A stretch of 59,867 nt of DNA from Veillonella sp. (GTDB lineage: Bacteria > Bacillota > Negativicutes > Veillonellales > Veillonellaceae): NCBI RefSeq assembly GCF_015058545.1, contig NZ_SVCB01000104.1, positions 1 through 59,867 of the forward strand, given 5' to 3'. The position numbers and the translations under genes are program-made. Numbering within the stretch: position 1 is the stretch's first letter; every line of letters starts with the position of its first letter. This document shows positions 42,119 through 51,177 of the stretch, piece by piece. The notes under the pieces are model-generated. The model worked only from the letters and a program-made list of their open reading frames with translations, searched no databases and had not been told where the DNA came from.

Positions 42119-42124
42119 ATTATA
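42119..42124 (-). promoter_or_regulatory. Candidate -10 box for the SLC13-fumarase unit
   Basis: A perfect TATAAT on the minus strand 62 bases before the SLC13 start; no good -35 at the usual distance, so an activator may be needed. The remainder of 42058-42352 holds the terminator below. Confidence 0.35.
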
Positions 42125-42221
42125 CGCATATACCATAATTCAGCTATCCAAATTACGCTATGAAAATTATTATCAACTATGATTTTTTTAACACTTTGAT
42201 ATATGTCTGCAAGGCATTTGA

Positions 42222-42262
42222 TATAAAAAAACGACCGGACTTTTATGTCTAAAAGCCGGTCA
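42222..42262 (-). terminator. Terminator after the AraC regulator gene
   Basis: GACCGG and CCGGTC with inner CTTTT/AAAAG pairing, followed by seven T on the minus strand, about 90 bases past the stop. Confidence 0.8.
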
Positions 42263-42352
42263 AATACACTAAAATTTAATTTTTATTCATCAATTTCTAA
42301 ATTCAAAAATATAAAATAATACCCACTTCTATTTTTTGTAGATAGCCTTATT

Positions 42353-43447
42353 TTATTTGTCCAGAACATCATCCAGAGTTGCCAAAGCGAGACGTAATTG
42401 TTCACGAGCGACCACCAATTCAGCATCAGCGCTACTTGGCTCACACCCAGGATTCGCGCCCTTATCAGCTGCGGTTGCCTCATTTTCAGACGTATCTTTT
42501 CTATAAGCCTCTAACCGCTCATTGATCCCCGCATCATCGACAGCAATATATTCCTTCCAATTATCCATCATCGTATGCCGCTCTACCTTGCCGGCAACCT
42601 GCCGATATTCCGTCGGCGTCGTGTGAAAATGTTTGCGAAAGGCTGTATTAAAGGCTTTTACATCAGAAAAGCCGCATTCATTGGCAATATCGACGATTTG
42701 CTGTTTCGTATTAACTAACTGTACCGCCGCCTCTCTTAGGCGCATGCGCAGTACATAGGCCTTAAATGAAATGCCCAACTGCCGTTTAAAAAATTGTGAA
42801 GCATAACTTTCGGTATAGCCGCCAATATCGGCTATCTCTCCCAAAGTTAACGGTTCTTTATAGTGTTGATCAATATAGGTAATCATTTTTTCAAAGGTAG
42901 CCGCCTGTTGCAAGGCCACCGGATTTCCCTGAGGCATATAGGAAACAGGTTTTAACAAATCGATTAAACAATGGAGAATACCTAAAAATTCCGTTTCTAT
43001 CGCAATATCCGGTTCATCTACCACATTAATGGTCTTAACCTCACCCGCTTTATATTTGGCCAACTGCCGCATCAATTCACTAAGTTGTGACCGCAGCTTG
43101 TCATACCCGGAATCGTATCGCGTTGTTTCATCGGTGGCCAAAAAGAAACTGGATTGCCTAAATACCTTGTCATATTGTGCCAACATTTGCGGATGTAAAT
43201 GTAACACCATGGCTATCGTATCCGGCTCCAAAGCCAACGTAGCATGGCCACACTGCGGCGGCAATATAATAAAATCATCGGGGCCCAAATTGGTGTACTC
43301 ATTGTCATGACATACCTCGACCGCGCCCTGCAGTACTAAGAGCACTTCAATCTCCGGATGCCAATTATAATGATACGTGCCAATCCGGTAAATATATTGG
43401 CTGAAGGCTATATGTCCATGTTGGTATAAAAAGTTATAAAATTGCAT
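42353..43447 (-). CDS. AraC-family regulator with cupin sensor domain
   Basis: A 364-residue transcription factor. The N-terminal cupin (about residues 25-95, HWHPEIEVLLVLQGAVEV then FIILPPQCGHA) should bind a small ligand. The C-terminal double helix-turn-helix spans about 190-290, with the signature IVDIANECGFSDVKAFNTAFRKHF and TPTEYR. About 70 further residues follow, Ala/Glu-rich and probably helical, which is unusual. AGGAGG lies 4 bases before the ATG. Neighbouring dicarboxylate genes on both sides are possible targets. Confidence 0.9.
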   Translation of the reverse strand: MQFYNFLYQHGHIAFSQYIYRIGTYHYNWHPEIEVLLVLQGAVEVCHDNEYTNLGPDDFIILPPQCGHATLALEPDTIAMVLHLHPQMLAQYDKVFRQSSFFLATDETTRYDSGYDKLRSQLSELMRQLAKYKAGEVKTINVVDEPDIAIETEFLGILHCLIDLLKPVSYMPQGNPVALQQAATFEKMITYIDQHYKEPLTLGEIADIGGYTESYASQFFKRQLGISFKAYVLRMRLREAAVQLVNTKQQIVDIANECGFSDVKAFNTAFRKHFHTTPTEYRQVAGKVERHTMMDNWKEYIAVDDAGINERLEAYRKDTSENEATAADKGANPGCEPSSADAELVVAREQLRLALATLDDVLDK

Positions 43448-43455
43448 GGTTCCTC

Positions 43456-44028
43456 CTACTTAGTTAAACGTTCATAACAAGGGCAACTCACAATATGGTC
43501 GTTTATCATGCCGATAGCCTGTAAAAAAGAATATACAATCGTAGGACCGACAAAGGTAAAACCGCGTTTCTTCAAGTCCTTACTGATTTGTTCCGCCAAC
43601 GGTATCATAGCCGGCACATCCGCTTCTGTTTGCCGGTGACCAACTAAACTTTCACCGTTCGTAAACGCCCAGATATACGCATCAAAGGAGCCGAACTCGG
43701 CCTGAATTTTCTTAAATGCCAAGGCGTTTTTACGAAGTGAAGCAATCTTAAGTCGATTACGAATAATATTCGGATTCTCCAATAATTGAGCCTCTTTGTC
43801 CGGCGTATAGGCCGCCACTTTATTTATATCGAAACCATCAAATGCTTCTCGCATGGCCTCACGTCGTTTTAGTACCATCGTCCAACTGAGTCCGGCCTGC
43901 ATAGTTTCCAATACTAAAAACTCAAACAAAACGGAATCCTCATGAGTTGGCACGCCCCACTCGGTATCATGATATACTTGCTCTTCCAAGCTGCGTTTAG
44001 CCCACACACATTCCCTGACGGTTGTCAT
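43456..44028 (-). CDS. tag: DNA-3-methyladenine glycosylase I
   Basis: Tag removes 3-methyladenine from alkylated DNA. The 190-residue protein shows the zinc-binding Cys and His near the N terminus (RECVWAK, then YHDTEWGVP with the active-site Glu), the helix LETMQAGLSWTMVLKRR, and the C-terminal SFLQAIGMINDH with a CPCY zinc end. I start at the ATG ending at 44028, 7 bases after GGAGG. It lies 8 bases upstream of the AraC gene and is probably cotranscribed with it. Confidence 0.94.
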   Translation of the reverse strand: MTTVRECVWAKRSLEEQVYHDTEWGVPTHEDSVLFEFLVLETMQAGLSWTMVLKRREAMREAFDGFDINKVAAYTPDKEAQLLENPNIIRNRLKIASLRKNALAFKKIQAEFGSFDAYIWAFTNGESLVGHRQTEADVPAMIPLAEQISKDLKKRGFTFVGPTIVYSFLQAIGMINDHIVSCPCYERLTK

Positions 44029-44239
44029 ACTTCTACCTCCACCGTAAAACAGCATATTTTATACATAATTGCAAATGCTCAAATCATATACGCAATTGAA
44101 AACACTCATAACATATGCAAAATTAACATAATCAAAATTATATTTTATCATTTAAATGTGGCATTTTTTTCTAATTTAGCCTATAGTAGTATTATACCAT
44201 GTTATATAGTAGGGGGTATTTCTTACGGAGGTGTTACCT

Positions 44240-45523
44240 ATGATGCAACTGACAGGTGGTATTATCGTAATCATCGCATTTGCCGCCATCATTAGAAAGT
44301 ATGAAACTCGCACCGTTCTACTGGTAGCCGGCGCACTTATGTGTTTCATCGGCGGCGTAATGGGCCAATTCATGGATTCGTTTGTCAAAACCATGATTCA
44401 CGGTTCCTTAGTCCCAACTATTTGTACCGTAATGGGCTTTGCTTTCGTTATGAAGCATACGGAATGTGACCAACATTTAGTGCATGCATTATCAGGCCTT
44501 ATTTCTAAAAGCCATGCCATTATCATTCCGCTTGCCATGCTCGTAACCTGGTGGCTCAACATCGCCGTTACCAGTGCAGCCGGTGCCGCTGCGGCTATCG
44601 GCAGTATCTTGATTCCCGCTTTAATTGCGGCCGGCGTACATCCGGCCATGGCCGGTGCCACTATCTTAGCCGGCACTTGGGGCAGTGCCATCAGCCCCGG
44701 CAACACGCATGTGGCCTTCATTTCCAAGATGGCCAATGTAGACGTTATGTTTGTTGTCCTTGAAACTGCCTTACCGGCTATCATCGCATCCTTAGTAGTA
44801 GCCGTATCACTTACCTTAGTAGCGGCATTTCGCAAGGAAGGCCCAAGCAAGGCTCGCCAGGAAGCGTTAGCAGAACAAGGTACCGCTTCTATCGTAGGTA
44901 AATTCAAAGTTAACGGTCTTAAAGCTATGGCACCGATTGTGCCGCTCGTTATTTTAGTTGTAACCAACTTAAACATTGCTGCGCTCAAAGATATGGGGAT
45001 TGCTAAAGTAAGCGTACCGGCCGCTATGATTATCGGCTGCGTAGTAGCTCTCATTATTGCCCGCGCCAATCCGCAAGAAGTAACGAAAGACTTCTTCAAA
45101 GGCATGGGCGATGCCTACGGCAGCATCATCGGTCTTATCATCGCCGCTGCGGTTTTCACCAAAGGCATGCAGGCCATGGGCCTTACCGATGCGTTATTAA
45201 CGTATATGAAGGATTCTCAATCCATCGCTAAAATTGCCGGCAGCTTCGGTCCGTTCATTATCGCTATCTTAAGCGGTTCCGGCGATGCGGCAGCGCTTGC
45301 CTTCAACGGTGCCATCACACCGCATGCAGCCAGCTTCGGCATGAACATGGTCGACCTTGGCTCCTTGGCACAGATTTCAGGGGCTATCGGTCGTTCTACT
45401 TCACCGGTAGCGGGTGCAGCCATTATTTGTGCGTCCCTCGCCAATGTAGGTCCTATGGAACTTGCCAAACGTAATATCGTGCCAATGTTGGTTGGCGTTA
45501 TTACATTCCTTATTTTATTCTAA
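44240..45523 (+). CDS. DcuC-type anaerobic C4-dicarboxylate carrier
   Basis: A protein of 427 residues with ten or more membrane segments, of the DcuC family, which exports succinate or exchanges C4-dicarboxylates in anaerobes. Typical are TWWLNIAVTSAAGAAAAIGSI near residue 110, ILAGTWGSAISPGNTHV, and the C-terminal SGSGDAAALAFNGAITPHA. I start at the first of two ATG at 44240, 8 bases after GGAGG; the upstream GTG overlaps that site. It may be followed in the same transcript by an M20 peptidase. Confidence 0.88.
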   Translation: MMQLTGGIIVIIAFAAIIRKYETRTVLLVAGALMCFIGGVMGQFMDSFVKTMIHGSLVPTICTVMGFAFVMKHTECDQHLVHALSGLISKSHAIIIPLAMLVTWWLNIAVTSAAGAAAAIGSILIPALIAAGVHPAMAGATILAGTWGSAISPGNTHVAFISKMANVDVMFVVLETALPAIIASLVVAVSLTLVAAFRKEGPSKARQEALAEQGTASIVGKFKVNGLKAMAPIVPLVILVVTNLNIAALKDMGIAKVSVPAAMIIGCVVALIIARANPQEVTKDFFKGMGDAYGSIIGLIIAAAVFTKGMQAMGLTDALLTYMKDSQSIAKIAGSFGPFIIAILSGSGDAAALAFNGAITPHAASFGMNMVDLGSLAQISGAIGRSTSPVAGAAIICASLANVGPMELAKRNIVPMLVGVITFLILF

Positions 45524-45647
45524 GTTGAAATTTGCATCCCCTATTCATTACTATATTAACCGGTACTATTAATTATTTATAACTGCAAACTCTCACATTA
45601 TACAGTTTCTTTATTTTATTCTCTCACATTATGTTTAGGAGGTTCTC

Positions 45648-46769
45648 ATGATCCAAGAAAAGCGTATCCTTGATGAATTCTTAGAATTGATTCAAATTCC
45701 TTGCTCCACCCTTAAAGAACGTGAAATCGCCGATTTACTGACCAAGCGTTTAGAAGCTTTCGGTTTTACCGTTGAAGAAGATAATGCCGGTGAAAAATTG
45801 GGTGGCAATGCAGGTAACTTAGTGGCAACTCTTAAAGGAAATGTTCCTTCCGCCCCTATGATTATGCTCACCGCTCACATGGACTGCGTAGAACCTTGCG
45901 CCAATATTAAGCCACAAATTAAAGACGGCCTCATTACTTCGGACGGCACTACAATCCTCGGTGGTGACGACAAAGCCGGTGTAGTGGCTATCTTGGAAGC
46001 CTTGCGTGTTGTTAAAGAAGACAATCTCCCTCATGGCGATATGCAGGTTGTCTTTACTATTGCGGAAGAAGGCGGCGTAAACGGCTCTAAGAATATGGAT
46101 TCGTCCTTACTAAAAGCTAAATTAGGCTATACTTTTGATACCTCCGGTGCACCGGGCCGTATCGTACATAAAGCACCGGGCCAGAATAAAGTACGTGCCA
46201 CAATCACCGGTAAAGCTGCTCATGCCGGCAATGCGCCGGAAAAAGGCATTAACGCCATCGTAGCTGCCGGTCATATTTTAACAAAATTACCGCAAGGCCG
46301 TATCGACGAAGAAACGACTTGCAACATTGGTACCATCAGTGGCGGTCGTGCTACCAATATCGTAGCGGAAGAAGCGGTTATCTTTATGGAAACCCGCAGC
46401 CGTAATAAAGCAAAATTAGCTAAATTAACCGACGAAGTAGTAGCTATTTTCGAACAGGGCGCTAAAGACACCAATACGTCCATTAAAGTAAAAGTATTAC
46501 CGGCTTACGATCCGTTCGATGTGCCGGTAGATTCCGAAACAATTCGCCTCGCTTCCAAAGCGGCCGAAGAATTGGGCTTCACCGTTAATGTAGTTGAATC
46601 CGGCGGTGGCAGTGATGCCAGCTTCTTCAATGCCTATGGTGTACCGACAGCCGTACTCGGCGTGGGCATGACTAATGTACATACCAAGGAAGAATGCATT
46701 AAAGAAGAAGATTTATATAATTCCGCACGCTTAGCATTGCAGATTATTCAAGAAGCAGCTAAACAATAA
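45648..46769 (+). CDS. M20-family peptidase, PepT-like
   Basis: A 373-residue zinc aminopeptidase of the M20 family, closest in pattern to tripeptidase T-like proteins. Metal and catalytic residues: His and Asp in LTAHMDCVEP, Asp in GGDDKAGVVAILEAL, Glu-Glu in IAEEGGVNGS, Asp in YTFDTSG, and the late His in NVHTKEECI. The dimerisation domain lies at about residues 185-290. AGGAGG lies 6 bases before the ATG. It should act on short peptides in the cytoplasm. Confidence 0.88.
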   Translation: MIQEKRILDEFLELIQIPCSTLKEREIADLLTKRLEAFGFTVEEDNAGEKLGGNAGNLVATLKGNVPSAPMIMLTAHMDCVEPCANIKPQIKDGLITSDGTTILGGDDKAGVVAILEALRVVKEDNLPHGDMQVVFTIAEEGGVNGSKNMDSSLLKAKLGYTFDTSGAPGRIVHKAPGQNKVRATITGKAAHAGNAPEKGINAIVAAGHILTKLPQGRIDEETTCNIGTISGGRATNIVAEEAVIFMETRSRNKAKLAKLTDEVVAIFEQGAKDTNTSIKVKVLPAYDPFDVPVDSETIRLASKAAEELGFTVNVVESGGGSDASFFNAYGVPTAVLGVGMTNVHTKEECIKEEDLYNSARLALQIIQEAAKQ

Positions 46770-46796
46770 TGCATGATTGTCAATTATGACAGCTTA

Positions 46797-46828
46797 AAAG
46801 CCTCATCCGTCACAGGGTGAGGCTTTTA
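46797..46828 (+). terminator. Terminator after the M20 peptidase gene
   Basis: AAAAGCCTCA and TGAGGCTTTT form a stem with a TCCGTCACAGGG loop, ending in a T run, 30 bases past the stop. Confidence 0.88.
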
Positions 46829-46971
46829 TACATCCTCTATACTAACTGTCAGCGCTTTGCCGGACATACCTACAAGATTTTTGTCCCCCTGCTGTGACTC
46901 TAGACTTTTTATCTGTTCTATGTTAGAGTTAAATGTATAGTTCAATTATAATTTAATTTAGCAGTTATTAT

Positions 46972-47057
46972 CTTACCCGATGTCACCGGATGCGGGTAAG
47001 CGGCATCAATGCATCTATCGTAGGTCTTTGAAGATAGATACTTTGGTGCTTTTTTTT
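46972..47057 (+). ncRNA. Structured leader of the MATE gene, candidate guanidine-IV riboswitch
   Basis: Two hairpins stand in series. The first has a perfect 8-bp stem, CTTACCCG/CGGGTAAG (46972-46979, 46993-47000), with a 13-base loop ATGTCACCGGATG. The second is an intrinsic terminator (47003-47049), 15 of 17 positions paired, with loop GTAGGTCTTTGAA and eight T (47050-47057). ACC in the first loop can pair with GGT in the second. A TATAAT at 46947-46952 would start transcription just upstream. A loop-carrying hairpin followed by a terminator before a MATE gene is the layout of the guanidine-IV (mepA) class; the class assignment is from memory and unproven. Confidence 0.55.
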
Positions 47058-47070
47058 GAGGTATCATAGC

Positions 47071-48435
47071 ATGGAACAATTACTTTACACAACTTTATTC
47101 AGTAAAATAAAACACTTCGTCGCCTTGACTATCCCCATTATTCTGACGCAATTTGCCATCACCGGCGGCTCCTTCATATCGGTTGTTTTAACCGGCCAAT
47201 ATAGCACCGTCGATTTAGCGGGCATGTCGGTAGGCTTTAATCTCTGGACAGCCTGTTATTACGGCATATTGGGTATTCATTTAGGGATTTCCCCGATTAT
47301 TGCCCAACTGTTGGGGGCTAATCGCAAAGAAAGTATTCCTACCATTATCTATCATGGTTTAATTTTAAGTGTCTGCTTCTTCTTACTTTTGATTATCTTG
47401 GGCGCCACTCTTCTGGATCCGCTGCTTCTGAGTTTAAATCTGGAGCCCGCTGCCTACGAAATCTGTTGGCAATACTTAAAAATCATCGCCTGGGGGCTTC
47501 TACCGCTCATTTTAACCTGCGTATTACGAAATACTGTCGATTGTCACGGCTATACACGCTATACCATGTACATCATCATGTGTGGTTTAGTTATTCACAT
47601 CTTTCTCGATTACGCCCTGATTCTCGGCTATTTCGGTTTTCCCGCCCTCGGTGCCCTCGGGGCCGGTATCGCCACTATCGTTGCGTACTGGTTTAACTTC
47701 TTAGCCTTTGTTGCCGTATTACTGGTTGGCAAAACATTCAAAGGCTATCGCTTATTCCGTGAACGCTTCCGGTTTGACTTCTTTTATATTCGTGAGCAAT
47801 TGCGTTTGGGTATTCCTATCGGGCTGGCTATTTTTGCGGAAAGCAGTATTTTCAGTCTCGCCGGTATCGCTGCCACAGCTTATGGTACGAAAATTATAGC
47901 CGCCCATCAGGCTGCTATCAGCTTTACATCCCTATTCTACGGCGTGCCGCTCAGTATTGGTATTGCTGCCACCATTACGGTAGGTTATGCCGTAGGCGCC
48001 AAGGATTTCCATATGGCCAAAACCTATTCCTACATTGCGCGCGGTATGGCTGTCGTCTTGGCACTCAGCATTTGTCTGTACACCTTTACAAACTTACCGA
48101 CGATTGCCGGTTATTACACGAACGACCCAAACATGGTTGATTTAATCGGCAGTTTCCTCAGTTATGCCGTATTCTTCACGGTTATCGATGCATTAGGAAC
48201 TCCGATTCAAGGTATTTTGCGTGGTTATAAAGATGTGCGCATCATCTCCATTATCGCGCTCACCAGCTTCTGTGGCACCAGTATTCCCATTGCAGCCTTC
48301 TTTACCTTTGTACTCAACTACGGCCCGTACGCAATTTGGATCGGTCTTTTAGGCAGTACCGCTATTGCCGCTACCCTCTTCACTTGGCGTGTTTGGTATA
48401 TTCAACACCAAAAATTTAAAGTAGCAACTGCTTAA
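47071..48435 (+). CDS. MATE-family multidrug/cation efflux protein
   Basis: A 454-residue inner-membrane antiporter with 12 hydrophobic segments in two related halves. MATE features: IPIILTQFAITGGSFISVVLTGQ in the first helix, AGMSVGFNLWTACYYGILGI, and in the second half AAHQAAISFTSLFYGVPLSIGIAATITVG-type sequence with the family Gln and Pro. I start at the ATG at 47071, 8 bases after GAGGT; the frame opens earlier at a TTG without need. It lies behind a terminator-based leader and so is probably induced by a small molecule, perhaps guanidinium. Confidence 0.92.
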   Translation: MEQLLYTTLFSKIKHFVALTIPIILTQFAITGGSFISVVLTGQYSTVDLAGMSVGFNLWTACYYGILGIHLGISPIIAQLLGANRKESIPTIIYHGLILSVCFFLLLIILGATLLDPLLLSLNLEPAAYEICWQYLKIIAWGLLPLILTCVLRNTVDCHGYTRYTMYIIMCGLVIHIFLDYALILGYFGFPALGALGAGIATIVAYWFNFLAFVAVLLVGKTFKGYRLFRERFRFDFFYIREQLRLGIPIGLAIFAESSIFSLAGIAATAYGTKIIAAHQAAISFTSLFYGVPLSIGIAATITVGYAVGAKDFHMAKTYSYIARGMAVVLALSICLYTFTNLPTIAGYYTNDPNMVDLIGSFLSYAVFFTVIDALGTPIQGILRGYKDVRIISIIALTSFCGTSIPIAAFFTFVLNYGPYAIWIGLLGSTAIAATLFTWRVWYIQHQKFKVATA

Positions 48436-48459
48436 AAAATAAATATAGGCTGTAATTGT

Positions 48460-48512
48460 ACAACAGAGCCCCAAGTAACCGGTTAAACCGATTGCTTGAG
48501 GCTCTGTTTTTA
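48460..48512 (+). terminator. Terminator after the MATE gene
   Basis: ACAGAGCC(C)CAAG and CTTGAGGCTCTGT arms enclose a 22-base loop holding CCGGTTAAACCG, followed by five T. Confidence 0.85.
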
Positions 48513-48582
48513 TATACGAATGAATCGCCAACCGGCTTTCTATCACCTTACATTGATTTTGAAAACCGTCTTAATGTAATTC

Positions 48583-49896
48583 TTATTTTTTACCTTGTAA
48601 ATAAGATTCAATTAAAGCGCCTGTAAAAGCGATACCGTTAATCATATCCTTTTCGTCAATATTAAACTTAGGATTATGATGCGGTGCCGCAATATCGGAA
48701 CCTAAAATCATATAAGTACCGCGTCCACCGTGGCCGATTACCCGTTCCAAGAAGTAAGCGCAGTCTTCACTGCCGCCCCCTTCATTGGCTAACGGTACAT
48801 CTTTAAAGATACCTAAATCTTTGGCAATTACCTGTACTTCTTTAGCCAAATCTTCCGAGTTAATGCAGGCCGGCGCACTGCCCATTTCTTTGATGTCCAC
48901 TTCATTTTCATACATAGCGGCCGCACCGTTTAACACTTCATAGGCTCGTTTGCAGATATAATCATTAACTTCACCGGTAGCACCGCGCGTTTCTATCTGT
49001 AAATAGGCTCGGTCCGGAATAACGTTACGGCCTGTGCCTGATTCCAATACACCTACGTTAATACAGGAATTTCCTTTGGAGTGACGAGAAATAGCTTGTA
49101 AGTTTAAAGCCGCCGTACAAGCTGCCAATAAGGAGTTTTTGCCAAGCTCCGGCGAACCACCGGCATGAGACGAATAGCCTTTAAATGTTACATCTAATTT
49201 AGTCGTAGCTAAGAAGCCGTTATTTAAACAAGCAAGGCAACCGGCAATATTCTTATTAATCCCGATATGCATACCGAAGAAGATATCTACATCATCAACA
49301 ACACCGGCATCAACCATGGATTTCGCACCACGAACCCCTTCTTCAGCAGGCTGTAAAATCAATTTAAAGGTACCGTGGAGGCCCTCTTTATGAGTTGCTA
49401 TATATTCGGCCAGGCCTAAAGCCATTGTTAAATGGGCATCATGACCACAAGCATGCATGGCTTTTTCATGGAGCGACACAAACCCTTCTTTAACCGGTAA
49501 ATGATCGTCAGCCGTGGATTCCATAACATCATTGGAGTCGATGTCGGCACGAAAAGCTACCGTAGGTCCTTCGTCATCAAAATGCAAGGTCGCTACCATG
49601 CCGGTAAAACCATATCCCATGGCTTCTACCCACTTTGGATTAGCCCCTTCTTGAAGCGCTCGGTCCATAGCCGCTTTCATAACGGCTTCGTCCGGAACCC
49701 CCATACGTGATTCGGCCTTAACAACCTCTTTGCCGACTTTTAAATCGTAACCTAATTCGGTCAAACGATCGGCTGCCATAGCCGCCGTCCGATATTCCAA
49801 CCAACCCGGTTCCGGATATTGATGCAAATCACGACGCATAGCTATAAATTTTTCACGATTATCGTTGGCAAATGCAACACTCTTATATGTACTCAT
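48583..49896 (-). CDS. M20D-family amidohydrolase, AbgA/AbgB-like
   Basis: A 437-residue metal-dependent amidohydrolase. Motifs: RDLHQYPEPGWLEYRTA at the N terminus, HACGHDAHLTMALG with metal-binding Cys, His and Asp, QPAEEGVRGAKSM, and the late PHHNPKF. Similar proteins split N-acyl amino acids or aminobenzoyl-glutamate. An insertion with ESRMGVPDEAVMKAA and GANPKWVEAMG near residues 65-95 recalls the Abg group. The start is the ATG ending at 49896, about 10 bases after GGGAGG. It is a single-gene unit. Confidence 0.85.
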   Translation of the reverse strand: MSTYKSVAFANDNREKFIAMRRDLHQYPEPGWLEYRTAAMAADRLTELGYDLKVGKEVVKAESRMGVPDEAVMKAAMDRALQEGANPKWVEAMGYGFTGMVATLHFDDEGPTVAFRADIDSNDVMESTADDHLPVKEGFVSLHEKAMHACGHDAHLTMALGLAEYIATHKEGLHGTFKLILQPAEEGVRGAKSMVDAGVVDDVDIFFGMHIGINKNIAGCLACLNNGFLATTKLDVTFKGYSSHAGGSPELGKNSLLAACTAALNLQAISRHSKGNSCINVGVLESGTGRNVIPDRAYLQIETRGATGEVNDYICKRAYEVLNGAAAMYENEVDIKEMGSAPACINSEDLAKEVQVIAKDLGIFKDVPLANEGGGSEDCAYFLERVIGHGGRGTYMILGSDIAAPHHNPKFNIDEKDMINGIAFTGALIESYLQGKK

Positions 49897-50076
49897 GTGA
49901 ACCACGCCTCCCTAATGTCTTAATTACGAGTATTTTTCAACTGCTATCTTTATCTTACCACACTCCGGGGACATCTGTAATCTCATAATACAATTTATTC
50001 CGTCTTTTAGTATATCGAATACGAATAAATATATAAAATGATATGGCTGAATATTAAAGGAAAAGCACCGCCATAC

Positions 50077-50113
50077 AAAAAGAAAAGCGCACCTTGCGGC
50101 ACGCTTTTCAAAA
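50077..50113 (-). terminator. Terminator after the cydAB operon
   Basis: GAAAAGCG and CGCTTTTC arms with inner GC pairs, followed by five T on the minus strand, about 45 bases past the cydB stop. Confidence 0.85.
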
Positions 50114-50157
50114 TCTCATTATAATCCAATCGAAGGCTCTAATGAGTCAGTATTTAA

Positions 50158-51177
50158 TTAATAGTGTAAATCGTCAGGGCTTACACGATGACGGAATGTC
50201 CAGTAAGTCCAAGCTTGGTAGAGCAATACGATTGGCACGAAGATAAGGGCTACAATCGTCATCAATGTCAACGTATATTCGGAAGAAGATGCGTTTTTAA
50301 TTGTTAAGCTCCAAGCAGGGTTCAAGCTGGAAACCATGATACGTGGGAACAAACCTGAGAAATAAGCAGCTGTTACCGAAATAATGCTCAAGCAGCTGAA
50401 TGTGAAGCCAACGCCCGGACGACGTACGCGGGTGAAGCCCCAGGAAATCAAGAAGAATACGATGCAAAGAGCAAACGCAACTGTTGCAATCATGCTGTTG
50501 AATAAATCGGTGTAGTAGTAAGTAGCACCTACTAATACGAGCGCGCCTACAGCAGTAATCACGCCTTCTACCAAAGCGGTAGCACGTGCACGTTCAGCGA
50601 TAGGACCGGTTGTTTTAATCGCCGTGTACAAAGCACCATGATAAACGAATACCAAGATGAATGCCAAACCGCAAAGGATTGTGTAAGGGCTAAGCAAATC
50701 GAAGAAGCCGCCTACGAAGTTCATCTGAGCATCGATTGGAGTACCTTGAATCAAGTTACCAACGGTAACGCCCCAAAGAAGAGCCGGAATTAAAGAACCG
50801 AAGAAAATGCAATAATCGAAAGTTTTACGCCATGCAATAGATTTATCTTTACTACGGAATTCGAATGCCACGCCGCGCGCAATTAATGCAGCCAACATCA
50901 AGAACAAAGCCAAGTAAAAACCACTGAATAAAGTAGCGTAAACATGTGGGAAAGATGCAAATGTTGCACCGCCGGCCGTAATCATCCATACCTGGTTGCC
51001 GTCCCATACAGGACCAACCGTATTGATCATTTGACGACGTTCCACATCAGTTTTACCTAAGAATGGAAGCAAAATGCCTACACCATAGTCAAAGCCTTCA
51101 AGTGTGAAGAACCCGGCGAATAATACGCAAACGAGGATGAACCACACTACGTCTAAGTTCTGTAAAATTACTTCCAT
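50158..51177 (-). CDS. cydB: Cytochrome bd oxidase subunit II
   Basis: CydB is the second membrane subunit of bd-type quinol oxidase. The 339-residue protein has eight or nine hydrophobic segments. It shows the family N terminus VWFILVCVLFAGFFTLEGFDYGVGIL and the GPVWDGNQVWMITAGGATFASFP region near residue 50. Its start overlaps the end of cydA by 10 bases, so the two are coupled. No cydDC genes follow in this window. Confidence 0.95.
   Translation of the reverse strand: MEVILQNLDVVWFILVCVLFAGFFTLEGFDYGVGILLPFLGKTDVERRQMINTVGPVWDGNQVWMITAGGATFASFPHVYATLFSGFYLALFLMLAALIARGVAFEFRSKDKSIAWRKTFDYCIFFGSLIPALLWGVTVGNLIQGTPIDAQMNFVGGFFDLLSPYTILCGLAFILVFVYHGALYTAIKTTGPIAERARATALVEGVITAVGALVLVGATYYYTDLFNSMIATVAFALCIVFFLISWGFTRVRRPGVGFTFSCLSIISVTAAYFSGLFPRIMVSSLNPAWSLTIKNASSSEYTLTLMTIVALIFVPIVLLYQAWTYWTFRHRVSPDDLHY

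Noticed and set aside
44398..45105. A 235-codon open frame opposite the DcuC gene
   Set aside because: It lies wholly inside a clear membrane-carrier gene on the other strand; long antisense frames are common opposite Ala/Gly-rich membrane genes.
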